16,449 nucleotides of DNA from Prolixibacteraceae bacterium (GTDB taxonomy: Bacteria; Bacteroidota; Bacteroidia; Bacteroidales; Prolixibacteraceae). Below, piece after piece: positions 7,754 through 14,563 of the stretch. The stretch covers positions 1 through 16,449 of the forward strand of contig SKHV01000496.1 of the NCBI GenBank assembly GCA_007116765.1, in the 5' to 3' direction. A model generated the notes under the pieces. The model was given only the letters and a program-made list of their open reading frames with translations, was not told where the DNA came from and searched no databases. Each line of letters opens with the position of its first letter. The stretch's first letter is position 1. The translations under genes were made by a program, and so were the position numbers.

Positions 7754-7821
7754 AGAGAAAAAATTGCGCAAAAAAACGAAAAAAATACGCAATTGTCTCT
7801 CTTTTTTAGGCGCAATAGTCT
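7754..7821 (+). promoter_or_regulatory. Candidate operator sites upstream of nagB
   Basis: A 15-base arm at 7754-7768 (AGAGAAAAAATTGCG) has an inverted partner at 7788-7802 (CGCAATTGTCTCTCT) with 13 of 15 matches and 19 bases between. The half-site recurs as a direct repeat: CGCAATTGTCT at 7788 and CGCAATAGTCT at 7811, 10 of 11 identical and 23 bases apart, about two helical turns. The last copy ends exactly where the -7 element begins. The layout suits a dimeric regulator of amino-sugar use, and the regulator itself is not in the window. Confidence 0.5.
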
Positions 7822-7829
7822 TATTTTTG
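7822..7829 (+). promoter_or_regulatory. Candidate -7 element of nagB
   Basis: TATTTTTG fits TAnnTTTG exactly. The usual -33 TTTG is not present at about 18 bases upstream (TCTT there), which would suit an activator-dependent promoter given the repeated sites that fill this region. The leader to the nagB ATG is about 45 nt. Confidence 0.55.
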
Positions 7830-7879
7830 ATATAGTTTTTGAAATCAACAGTACTTTTAACTACTAAATCAAAAAATAT

Positions 7880-8677
7880 ATGCGCTTAATTATTCAACCC
7901 GACTACGACTCCTTATCGAAATGGACTGCTACATACATTGCAAACAAAATTATAAATCACAATTCCTCTAAACCCTTTGTTTTGGGTTTACCAACCGGAT
8001 CATCGCCTTTGGGAACCTATAACGAATTGATTGAACTAAATAGGCAGGGAACGATATCATTTAAAAACGTTGTTACTTTTAACATGGACGAATATGTTGG
8101 CCTGAATCAGGGACATACACAAAGCTACCATTCTTTTATGTGGGAAAACTTTTTCCGGCATATCGATATTCCTTTCGACAATACCAACATACCCGATGGC
8201 AGCGCGCTTAATATAGAAGAAGAATGCGCAATCTATGAAAAGAAAATTGAAAAGGCCGGTGGAATTGACCTTTTTCTGGGAGGTATTGGCCCCGATGGAC
8301 ACATTGCTTTTAATGAACCCGGTTCATCGCTCAGCTCACGTACACGTGTGAAAACACTAACCCACGATACAGTAGTAGCTAATTCACGCTTTTTCGATAA
8401 CGACATCAATAAAGTACCCAAAACTGCTTTAACTGTTGGTGTAGGAACAATAATGGCGGCTAAAGAAGTACTCATAATTGTGAATGGACTAAATAAAGCC
8501 CGCGCCCTTCAGAAAGGCATTGAAGAGGGCATTAATCACATGTGGACCATTAGCGCACTGCAAATGCACCCAAAAGGTATTGTGGTTTGCGACGAACTGG
8601 CCACTTACGAATTGAAAGTAGGTACCTATAGGTATTTCAAAGATATTGAAAAAGAAAACCTTGAAGCCGGTTTGTAA
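7880..8677 (+). CDS. nagB: Glucosamine-6-phosphate deaminase
   Basis: This cytoplasmic enzyme turns glucosamine-6-phosphate into fructose-6-phosphate and ammonia, the last step of amino-sugar catabolism. The 265 residues align along their whole length with E. coli NagB (266), offset by two. Visible are the phosphate loop LPTGSSPLGTY, NMDEYVGL with catalytic Asp70, and GPDGHIAFNEPGSSL with Asp139, His141 and Glu146 (E. coli 141, 143, 148). SRTRVKTLTHDT, VGVGTIMAAKEV and INHMWTISALQMHP with the active-site lid follow. The start at 7880 matches the homolog's MRLI opening. It sits alone behind a region of repeated sites and a -7 element. No nagA or transporter is adjacent, so it may also serve amino-sugar recycling. 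Confidence 0.97.
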   Translation: MRLIIQPDYDSLSKWTATYIANKIINHNSSKPFVLGLPTGSSPLGTYNELIELNRQGTISFKNVVTFNMDEYVGLNQGHTQSYHSFMWENFFRHIDIPFDNTNIPDGSALNIEEECAIYEKKIEKAGGIDLFLGGIGPDGHIAFNEPGSSLSSRTRVKTLTHDTVVANSRFFDNDINKVPKTALTVGVGTIMAAKEVLIIVNGLNKARALQKGIEEGINHMWTISALQMHPKGIVVCDELATYELKVGTYRYFKDIEKENLEAGL

Positions 8678-8680
8678 AAC

Positions 8681-9253
8681 TTAAAACGGGCTTATTCCTT
8701 TTTTCCATTTAATATTACAGCCTGAACTAGGTTGTTGTTCTTCATTTACAGCTTTGTCGAAAATAAGAGCATCAAGGGCTTCGCTTAAATCTTTCCCGCT
8801 AACCGGAATGTCGTTTTTGTGGCGCGAACTGTCAAATTGCCCACGGTATACCAGTTTTAAGTCTTTGTCGAACACAAAAAAGTCGGGTGTGCAGGCTGCT
8901 TTGTATGCTTTTGCTACCTGTTGTGTTTCATCGAATAAGTATGGAAAAGCAAAACCAAATCTTTCGGCTTGTTTTTTTAGTTTTTCGGGAGCATCGTCGG
9001 GGAAAGCATCTGCATCGTTAGCACTAATACCCACAAACGATATTCCTTTCGAAATGTATTTGTCCGATACTTTTGCCAATTGACTGTTTATGTGTTTAAC
9101 ATAAGGGCAGTGATTGCTTAGGAACATAACTACTGTAGCAATATCTGATTTTACATTGCTAAGAGCGAATTCTTTTCCTGAAATCACATCGGGGAGTTTA
9201 AAATCGGGTGCCCGGGTTCCCAGTTCAAGCATAGTTGAGAAAGTATGTACCAT
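8681..9253 (-). CDS. Thioredoxin-like redoxin (AhpC/TSA-related, PRX_like1 type)
   Basis: This 190-residue protein has a thioredoxin fold of the peroxiredoxin-like branch. The N-terminal STMLELGTRAPDFKLPD is typical. NHCPYVKH places a single cysteine (Cys49) in CPxxK form instead of a CxxC pair, and CTPDFFVFD (Cys121, cis-Pro) and the family-typical tail PSSGCNIKWK (Cys179) follow. The redox partner and substrate of this group are not established as far as I know. There is no signal peptide, so it is cytoplasmic. The ATG at 9253 is preferred over the Met at residue 8 because homologs, from memory, also carry the STML segment. It converges on nagB with only 3 bases between stops. A weak minus-strand -7 match (CACCTTTG, 9296-9303) lies about 43 bases before the start. 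Confidence 0.88.
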   Translation of the reverse strand: MVHTFSTMLELGTRAPDFKLPDVISGKEFALSNVKSDIATVVMFLSNHCPYVKHINSQLAKVSDKYISKGISFVGISANDADAFPDDAPEKLKKQAERFGFAFPYLFDETQQVAKAYKAACTPDFFVFDKDLKLVYRGQFDSSRHKNDIPVSGKDLSEALDALIFDKAVNEEQQPSSGCNIKWKKGISPF

Positions 9254-9410
9254 TGTATTTTATTTTTATGTTTCTATGTAATTTATAACGAAAACAAAGG
9301 TGTTCTGTTCATCGTTTTTGAGTTTATTCTCCATTTAAAGCCACAAAAAATCGCATTAGAGTGTAATTATTTCCAACATAATGCAACTGATCAATAAATT
9401 TGATGTCTCT

Positions 9411-9418
9411 TATATTTG
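9411..9418 (+). promoter_or_regulatory. Candidate -7 element for the secreted protein gene at 9458
   Basis: TATATTTG is an exact TAnnTTTG match 39 bases before the ATG at 9458. The in-frame TTG at 9416 lies inside this element and so cannot be the start codon of a transcript begun here. No convincing -33 box is seen. Confidence 0.55.
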
Positions 9419-9457
9419 AATTTAAAAAAAAGAATAAACTTTAAAATTGAAATAGTT

Positions 9458-10099
9458 ATGAAAAATCTTTCTCTTCTAGTGTTATTTACCTTATTATCTG
9501 CTTTTTTGTTTGGACAACGCACAGTGAGCATTACTGATTATCACGAAAACGAAACAAAAGAAAAAGTAAACGATCGGCAAATTGAAACTGTGATGAGTTC
9601 ATTTCAGTTAAAACGAATAAGTGGCTTTGGAGGACCCACCATGACATTTACTAATATTAATGGAGAATTTGTGACCATGATGGGTGGTGGCGGCGGAGTA
9701 ATAATAAATAATCTTTTTGTTGGTGCTTATGGCGAAGGCATGACCCATTTCGTGAATACAGCAGAGCATCATAAGGTGCGAAATGTGAATTTCAGTCATG
9801 GTGGTTTCTGGTTTGGATACGAAATTGCTCCCCATAAGGTTGTCCATCCGGTTATTAGCTCACGTATTGGTTGGGGAAATGTAACGGGCAGAACTTACAG
9901 TTACAATCGTTATGTAAACAGCAATGTTTTTGTATTTGTGCCAACAATATCTGCCGAAATTAATTTTACACGTTTCTTTAAAATGAATATTGGTGCCGAG
10001 TATCGCCGCACATTTGGGGTTACCGGACTTGAAGATTTGCGTAACGATAATTTTTCAAATTTTGGAGTTTATACAAATTTCATTTTTGGATGGTTTTAA
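9458..10099 (+). CDS. Secreted protein, probable small outer-membrane beta-barrel
   Basis: I recognise no named family. The 213-residue product begins with a signal peptide (MKNLSLLVLFTLLSAFLFGQ, probable cleavage after GQ, a common Bacteroidota ending). The mature part has alternating aromatic and polar strands, a glycine-rich turn MMGGGGGVIINNLFVGAYG, repeated FGYE/NFSN-type segments and a C-terminal phenylalanine in FIFGWF, all usual in small outer-membrane barrels. The ATG at 9458 is chosen because it starts the signal peptide exactly. The longer frame from a TTG at 9416 would bury the leader and begin inside the promoter. The gene is monocistronic, with its own -7 element and a terminator. 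It could instead be a periplasmic beta-rich protein, and no enzymatic motif is visible. Confidence 0.8.
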   Translation: MKNLSLLVLFTLLSAFLFGQRTVSITDYHENETKEKVNDRQIETVMSSFQLKRISGFGGPTMTFTNINGEFVTMMGGGGGVIINNLFVGAYGEGMTHFVNTAEHHKVRNVNFSHGGFWFGYEIAPHKVVHPVISSRIGWGNVTGRTYSYNRYVNSNVFVFVPTISAEINFTRFFKMNIGAEYRRTFGVTGLEDLRNDNFSNFGVYTNFIFGWF

Positions 10100-10132
10100 G
10101 CTGAATGTGTATACAATTATATTAGATATATG

Positions 10133-10164
10133 AAGTGGGCGATACTTTTCACCCGCTTTTTTTT
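10133..10164 (+). terminator. Rho-independent terminator after the beta-barrel gene
   Basis: AAGTGGGCGA (10133-10142) and TCACCCGCTT (10149-10158) form a 10-position stem with one G-U wobble and one C-A mismatch and a 6-base loop. It runs straight into eight Ts (10157-10164). It separates this gene from the carbohydrate operon. Confidence 0.85.
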
Positions 10165-10197
10165 AAGTGTTTTTCTTGTTTTGAAACAAAAGGGTAG

Positions 10198-10282
10198 CTT
10201 ATTGTCATCATTTGTGCTGCTTGTAGCAGCTATTTCTTCATACTTTTATGCAAAATATCTAATCTTAATTATTGACAATAAG
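10198..10282 (+). promoter_or_regulatory. Long inverted repeat enclosing a hairpin before the GH97 gene
   Basis: CTTATTGTCA (10198-10207) and TGACAATAAG (10273-10282) are a perfect 10-bp inverted repeat with 65 bases between. Inside it GCTGCT-TGT-AGCAGC (10216-10230) is a perfect 6-bp hairpin. The right outer arm ends 9 bases before the ATG. If transcribed, the outer stem would cover the translation start region. If not, the arms could be paired protein-binding sites. A small IR, TTGTTT/AAACAA, lies at 10176-10189. Confidence 0.45.
10221..10248 (+). promoter_or_regulatory. Weak candidate promoter of the GH97 operon
   Basis: TACTTTTA (10241-10248) matches TAnnTTTG at all but the last base, with TTG at 10221-10223, 17 bases upstream. 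The TTG lies inside the 10216-10230 palindrome, so a protein bound there could block or recruit polymerase. This is the best match in the gap, but it is not strong. Confidence 0.3.
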
Positions 10283-10291
10283 AAATAAGTT

Positions 10292-12250
10292 ATGAAGAAT
10301 CTATTATTGCTGACATTTTTTGCGCTTGCAGTATGTGCATTGCATGCTCGCGAATACAAAGTTGTATCGCCCGATAAACTGATAGAGTTAACCGTTAAAA
10401 TCGACGATGAAATATCGTGGTCGGCCACTTACAATGGTAAAACTGCCGTTGAAAATGCTGTAATTGGTATGCAAATGACAAGCCGTAACCTTGGCGAATC
10501 GGCAAGGGTTTCGCGCACTTCAACCCGTGTTATCAACCAGGTTGTGGAACCTGTGGTGCCGCACAAATTCTCTAAAATACACGAACAGGCCAACGAACTC
10601 ACCATCCGCTTTCGCGACAACTTCAACCTAATATTCAGGGCTTATAACGATGGGGTAGCTTATCGCTTTGTGGATACCGGCAAGTACGATACTGAAGTTT
10701 ACCATGAGCGCATGGATTTGAATTTTCCCACCGGTACGATTTCATACTTCCCCGAAGAGGAATCAATGTATTCGCACAACGAACGTTTTTTCCTGAAAAA
10801 AGATTTGCTCGAATTGGATGAAAACGATTTTTGCAGCATGCCCGTGCTTTTTAAAACCAACAAGGGCATAAACGTGCTTTTTAACGAAACGGCCGTACAT
10901 GATTATCCGCGCATGTTCATGAAAGGTGGAGAGGGTACGCTCATGCAAACCCAATTTCCTAAATATGTACTCGAAGCGGTTGCCAATGTAAACGACAGCC
11001 CCGACCGGAACGAAATAATCACAAAAGAAGCCGATTATATTGCAAAAGTTGAAGGAAGAAGAGACTACCCATGGCGTGTTTTCATTATTGGCAATTCCGA
11101 TGCTGTTTTGGTCGAAAGTAAGCTTAACTTCTTACTGGCCGAGCCCAATGTAATTGAAAACCCACAATGGATTAAGCCCGGCAAAGTAGCGTGGGACTGG
11201 TACAATGCCAATAATATTTATGGTGTCGATTTTGAATCGGGGCTCAACACCGAAACCTACAAGTATTACATCGACTTTGCATCGGAAAATGGCATTGAAT
11301 ACGTAATTTTAGACGAAGGCTGGACCAAATCAACCACCGAAATTCTTGACTACAACCCCGATATCGATGTGCCGTGGCTCATTGAATATGCCAATTCGAA
11401 AAACGTAGATATTATTTTGTGGGTACTTTGGAAGCCGCTCGATGAGAATACAGTTGAGATACTCGAATTGTACAAAAAATGGGGTTCTGTAGGAATCAAG
11501 GTTGACTTTATGCAACGCTCCGACCAGTACATGGTAAACTCGTACGAACGCATCGCAAAAGAAGCTGCCCGCCTTGAAATGTTGGTGAATTACCACGGTT
11601 CGTTCCCGCCCGCCGGCTTGCACCGTAAATACCCCAACCTTATTAATTACGAAGCCGTTAAAGGCAGCGAAAACAACAAGTGGAGCGACGAAATTACCCC
11701 GCCTCACAACGTCACAATCCCTTATACACGCATGGCTGCCGGACCAATGGACTACACGCCCGGTGCCATGATTAACGCACGTGCTGCGAACTTTCATATT
11801 AGTCATGAGCGCCCCATGAGCCTGGGCACACGTTGTCATCAGGTGGCCATGTATGTAATATACGAAGCTCCCATGCAAATGATGTGCGAATCGCCTTCGA
11901 CCTATCGTCGTGAGCAGGAAACCGTCGATTTCATTACTCAAATACCAACCGTGTGGGACGAAACAATTTTCATTGACGGGAAAGTGGGCGAATACATTGT
12001 GTTGGCACGCCGGTACAAGGATAAGTGGTACGTAGGCGCCATGACCGACTGGTCGGCCCGCGATTTTGAACTCGACCTTTCGTTCTTGCCAGCCGATGAT
12101 TATACTATGGAAGTAATGAGCGACGGGGTAAATGCACACCGTTATGCACCGGATTATAAATATGAAATAAATGATGTATCTTCATCGTCGAAAGTAAATA
12201 TTTCGATGGCGCCCGGCGGTGGCTGGGCAGCTATTATTTCTGTTAAATAA
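10292..12250 (+). CDS. Glycoside hydrolase family 97, retaining (alpha-galactosidase-like) type
   Basis: This 652-residue secreted enzyme has a signal peptide (residues 1-19, cleavage after ALHA). The N-terminal beta-sandwich (about 25-290) is followed by the (beta/alpha)8 barrel beginning near KPGKVAWDWYN, then a C-terminal beta domain, the GH97 plan. Barrel motifs are YVILDEGW, GIKVDFMQRSDQ, LVNYHGSFPPAGLHRKYPN, NYEAVKGSEN and TRMAAGPMDYTPGAM. GH97 splits into inverting alpha-glucosidases (SusB) and retaining alpha-galactosidases (BtGH97b, Asp415 nucleophile, Glu470 acid/base). Here Asp405 (KVDFM) and Glu460 (GSEN) show the same 55-residue spacing, so I favour the retaining group. The exact sugar is inference. 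It is first of a three-gene operon, with the transporter 14 bases downstream. No SusC/SusD pair is adjacent. Confidence 0.93.
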   Translation: MKNLLLLTFFALAVCALHAREYKVVSPDKLIELTVKIDDEISWSATYNGKTAVENAVIGMQMTSRNLGESARVSRTSTRVINQVVEPVVPHKFSKIHEQANELTIRFRDNFNLIFRAYNDGVAYRFVDTGKYDTEVYHERMDLNFPTGTISYFPEEESMYSHNERFFLKKDLLELDENDFCSMPVLFKTNKGINVLFNETAVHDYPRMFMKGGEGTLMQTQFPKYVLEAVANVNDSPDRNEIITKEADYIAKVEGRRDYPWRVFIIGNSDAVLVESKLNFLLAEPNVIENPQWIKPGKVAWDWYNANNIYGVDFESGLNTETYKYYIDFASENGIEYVILDEGWTKSTTEILDYNPDIDVPWLIEYANSKNVDIILWVLWKPLDENTVEILELYKKWGSVGIKVDFMQRSDQYMVNSYERIAKEAARLEMLVNYHGSFPPAGLHRKYPNLINYEAVKGSENNKWSDEITPPHNVTIPYTRMAAGPMDYTPGAMINARAANFHISHERPMSLGTRCHQVAMYVIYEAPMQMMCESPSTYRREQETVDFITQIPTVWDETIFIDGKVGEYIVLARRYKDKWYVGAMTDWSARDFELDLSFLPADDYTMEVMSDGVNAHRYAPDYKYEINDVSSSSKVNISMAPGGGWAAIISVK

Positions 12251-12264
12251 TAAACTGCATTGCT

Positions 12265-13605
12265 ATGCGAAAAAACAGATTTGTAATTTCCAGTGCTTAC
12301 ATAGCAGCACTTGGTGGTTTGCTTTTTGGTTTCGATACCGCGGTTATTTCTGGTGCCGAGCGTTCCATTCAGGAGCTTTTTCAGCTCGATGGTTTCTGGC
12401 ACGGGTTTACCGTTGCCATTGCATTAATTGGAACTGTAATTGGTGCGCTAACAGCCGGTAAACCGGCCGATTTCTACGGTCGTAAAAAAGTGCTCATAGT
12501 GTTAGCTGCTTTGTTTGGAATTTCGGCCATTGGCAGTGCTTTGGCCACCAACTGGCATGCATTTCTGTTTTTTCGTTTTATTGGTGGCCTTGGTGTAGGT
12601 GCCTCGTCGGTTATTGGCCCCATGTACATTGCCGAAATTTCGCCGGCACGGTTCAGGGGCAGGCTGGTGGGTTTGTTCCAGCTTAACGTGGTAGCCGGTA
12701 TTTTGCTCGCATTTTTATCGAATTATCTGGTAAACCAGTGGGTGAGCAACAGTGCATGGCGCTGGATGCTGGGGGTAGAAGCCTTGCCTGCCATTTTATT
12801 TCTTGTATTACTGTTTCGCATTCCACAAACCCCGCGCTGGTTGGTAATTCGCGGTCAATATACAGAAGCCCTGGATTTACTCCGCAGGCTGTCGTCCGAT
12901 AATCCCAAAAATGAATTGGCAGAAATAAAGCAATCCGTAAATCAGGGTGTTAACGCAAACGCCGATGCACTTTTTTCGAAGCGCTATTTTGTGCCCATAA
13001 TGCTCGCATTCTTGCTCGCATTTTTCAATCAAATGTCGGGCATAAATGCCATTATGTATTATGCACCACGTATTTTTGAAATGGCCGGTTTTGGTACGGG
13101 TTCGGCTTTATTGCAGTCGGTTTCCATTGGGCTTACCAACTTTATTTTCACACTGGTGGGTATGGCCATAATCGATAGGGTAGGGCGCAAAAAATTATTG
13201 CTTACCGGAGCCTTGGGTACGGCATTTTTCCTCGCAATGGTGGCAAGCATATTGTTTAGGCAGTCTGCCGAAAACAGTTGGATGGTCATTTACCTTGTAG
13301 GATTCATCGCGTTTTTTGCCTTATCGCAGGGAGCGGTTATTTGGGTGTTCATTTCCGAAATATTTCCCAACAGGGTACGAGCCAAGGGACAGGCCTTTGG
13401 TAGTTTTACCCATTGGTTTATGGCCGCTCTCGTGTCGTGGGTATTTCCTGTAATTGCGCAGTCAGGAGATAACGGAGGGGGAGTGGCATTTGTTATATTT
13501 GCCGTTTTTATGGTGCTGCAATTTTTTGTTGTGTGGCGTTTTTTCCCCGAAACCAAAGGAAAATCGCTCGAAGAGATAGAGAAAGATATGTGCTTTTCAA
13601 AATAA
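12265..13605 (+). CDS. MFS sugar porter (sugar/H+ symporter)
   Basis: This 446-residue inner-membrane transporter has twelve predicted helices and the sugar-porter signatures in order. These are GGLLFGFDTAVISGA in helix 1 (17-31), DFYGRKKV (69-76), RFIGGLGVGASSVIGPMYIAE (104-124), PQTPRWL (188-194), NQMSGINAIMYYAPRIFE (255-272), DRVGRKK (304-310) and PETKGKSLEEIE (428-439). It would import a hexose or pentose released outside the cytoplasm. QMSGINAIMYY lies in the sugar-binding helix 7 of this family. The specific sugar cannot be read from sequence. It lies 14 bases after the GH97 gene and 18 before the sugar kinase, which argues that the imported sugar is the GH97 product or its partner sugar. 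Confidence 0.94.
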   Translation: MRKNRFVISSAYIAALGGLLFGFDTAVISGAERSIQELFQLDGFWHGFTVAIALIGTVIGALTAGKPADFYGRKKVLIVLAALFGISAIGSALATNWHAFLFFRFIGGLGVGASSVIGPMYIAEISPARFRGRLVGLFQLNVVAGILLAFLSNYLVNQWVSNSAWRWMLGVEALPAILFLVLLFRIPQTPRWLVIRGQYTEALDLLRRLSSDNPKNELAEIKQSVNQGVNANADALFSKRYFVPIMLAFLLAFFNQMSGINAIMYYAPRIFEMAGFGTGSALLQSVSIGLTNFIFTLVGMAIIDRVGRKKLLLTGALGTAFFLAMVASILFRQSAENSWMVIYLVGFIAFFALSQGAVIWVFISEIFPNRVRAKGQAFGSFTHWFMAALVSWVFPVIAQSGDNGGGVAFVIFAVFMVLQFFVVWRFFPETKGKSLEEIEKDMCFSK

Positions 13606-13608
13606 TCT

Positions 13609-13615
13609 AAAAGGA
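13609..13615 (+). promoter_or_regulatory. Shine-Dalgarno-like site that supports a GTG start
   Basis: AAAAGGA sits 8 bases before the GTG at 13624. Purine-rich sites of this kind are otherwise absent before genes in this window. Here it supports the non-ATG start of the sugar kinase, whose fold begins at once with KLLAFGEVLFD. Confidence 0.5.
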
Positions 13616-13623
13616 ACAGAAAA

Positions 13624-14487
13624 GTGAAGAAACTCTTAGCTTTTGGCGAAGTGCTTTTCGATATAATTGAAGGCGAAGCATTTTTGGGTGGTGCTCCTTT
13701 TAATGTGGCTGCACACTTTGCCCGCCACAATAATTCCGCATCATTAATTAGTGCCGTTGGAAACGATGAGCTCGGAAAAAAGGTGCTGAAAGAAGCACAA
13801 AATTATCGAGTGGAAACTTCATTTATTCAGAGTATTCATGATTTTGAAACCGGGAAAGTAGAAGTGCGGCTCAAAAACGGGCAGCCCGATTATACAATAC
13901 TAGAGCCCGTAGCATGGGATTTTATTTCGTTGGATAGCCTGCAAACCAGAGCAATAAGAGAAGTGGAGTGGGACTGTTTCTGTTTTGGCTTGCTGGCTCA
14001 GCGAAATGCTGTAAGTGAAAAAACCTTGCATGAAATATTTGATAACATCGATTTCGGTATGGTTTTTTTCGACATCAACCTGCGCAAAAACTTTTTCACA
14101 CAGTCTAAAATTGAATATTCGCTGCAAAAATGCAATATTCTGAAACTGAATGTCGATGAAGTCAATTTTTTATCATCTCTTTTATTTTACGAAAATTTAA
14201 GCCGGGAACGCTTTTCGGAATTGGTTTCAGTAAAATACAATATTGACATTGTAGTTGTGACCATGGGCGAAAAAGGAGCCATGCTATACCAAAACGGGGA
14301 AGTTTTTTCTGCAGCAGCACCAAAGATTGAAGTGACCGATGCGGTTGGTGCGGGCGACAGCTTTTCGGCTGCATTTTTAAATGAGTATTTAGAAAGCGAG
14401 AACAGTAAACTCGCACTGCAAAAAGCTTGTGAGCTGGGAGCTTTTGTGGCATCGAAAAGAGGTGCTCTTCCCCGATATAATTTTTAA
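13624..14487 (+). CDS. PfkB-family sugar kinase, fructokinase-like
   Basis: This 287-residue ribokinase-fold enzyme phosphorylates a sugar with ATP in the cytoplasm. The N-terminal KLLAFGEVLFDII leads to the substrate-binding GGAPFNVAAHFAR (22-34) and GNDELG (46-51). The second signature VTDAVGAGDSFSAAF holds the catalytic base Asp245 and the anion hole. The pattern GGAPFNVA and the closeness to a sugar porter fit fructokinase-like members, but PfkB specificity is hard to read from sequence. It starts with GTG; no ATG near the conserved first strand is available. It is last of the GH97-transporter-kinase operon. No clear terminator follows, only a 76-base gap holding the next promoter. Confidence 0.88.
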   Translation: MKKLLAFGEVLFDIIEGEAFLGGAPFNVAAHFARHNNSASLISAVGNDELGKKVLKEAQNYRVETSFIQSIHDFETGKVEVRLKNGQPDYTILEPVAWDFISLDSLQTRAIREVEWDCFCFGLLAQRNAVSEKTLHEIFDNIDFGMVFFDINLRKNFFTQSKIEYSLQKCNILKLNVDEVNFLSSLLFYENLSRERFSELVSVKYNIDIVVVTMGEKGAMLYQNGEVFSAAAPKIEVTDAVGAGDSFSAAFLNEYLESENSKLALQKACELGAFVASKRGALPRYNF

Positions 14488-14504
14488 TTTGCTGATTTTT
14501 ATCC

Positions 14505-14534
14505 TTTGGACTTCTGCCAAAAAACCTATTTTTG
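14505..14534 (+). promoter_or_regulatory. Promoter of the S46 peptidase gene
   Basis: TTTG (14505-14508), 18 bases, then TATTTTTG (14527-14534) is a complete match to the Bacteroidota -33/-7 consensus TTTG...TAnnTTTG. It is the best promoter in the window. The leader to the ATG at 14564 is about 25 nt, so the peptidase is probably transcribed on its own. Confidence 0.8.
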
Positions 14535-14563
14535 AAGAATTATTAACCCGAAAATAATTTTTC

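Larger units (their letters stand above)
7411..7879. other. Gene-free stretch between aroK and nagB
   Basis: These 469 bases hold no credible gene. In order there are an AT-rich run-out after aroK (7411-7466), a first inverted repeat array (7470-7559), a second unrelated one (7624-7678), a perfect short hairpin (7692-7706), a probable terminator (7716-7747), repeated CGCAAT-type sites (7754-7821), a -7 promoter element (7822-7829) and an AT-rich nagB leader. The only open frames crossing it are translations of the repeats. Confidence 0.8.

Noticed and set aside
9354..9384. GCATTA/TAATGC inverted repeat before the barrel gene
   Set aside because: A 6-bp AT-rich pair with a 19-base spacer is expected by chance in a gap of this size, and nothing extends it.
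9416..9457. TTG start giving a 14-residue longer secreted protein
   Set aside because: The TTG is part of the TATATTTG promoter element, and the extension would put charged residues before a complete signal peptide.
11330..12139. A 269-codon open frame antisense to the GH97 gene
   Set aside because: It is a shadow of a strongly coding gene in the opposite frame. Its His- and Val-rich product has no recognisable domain.
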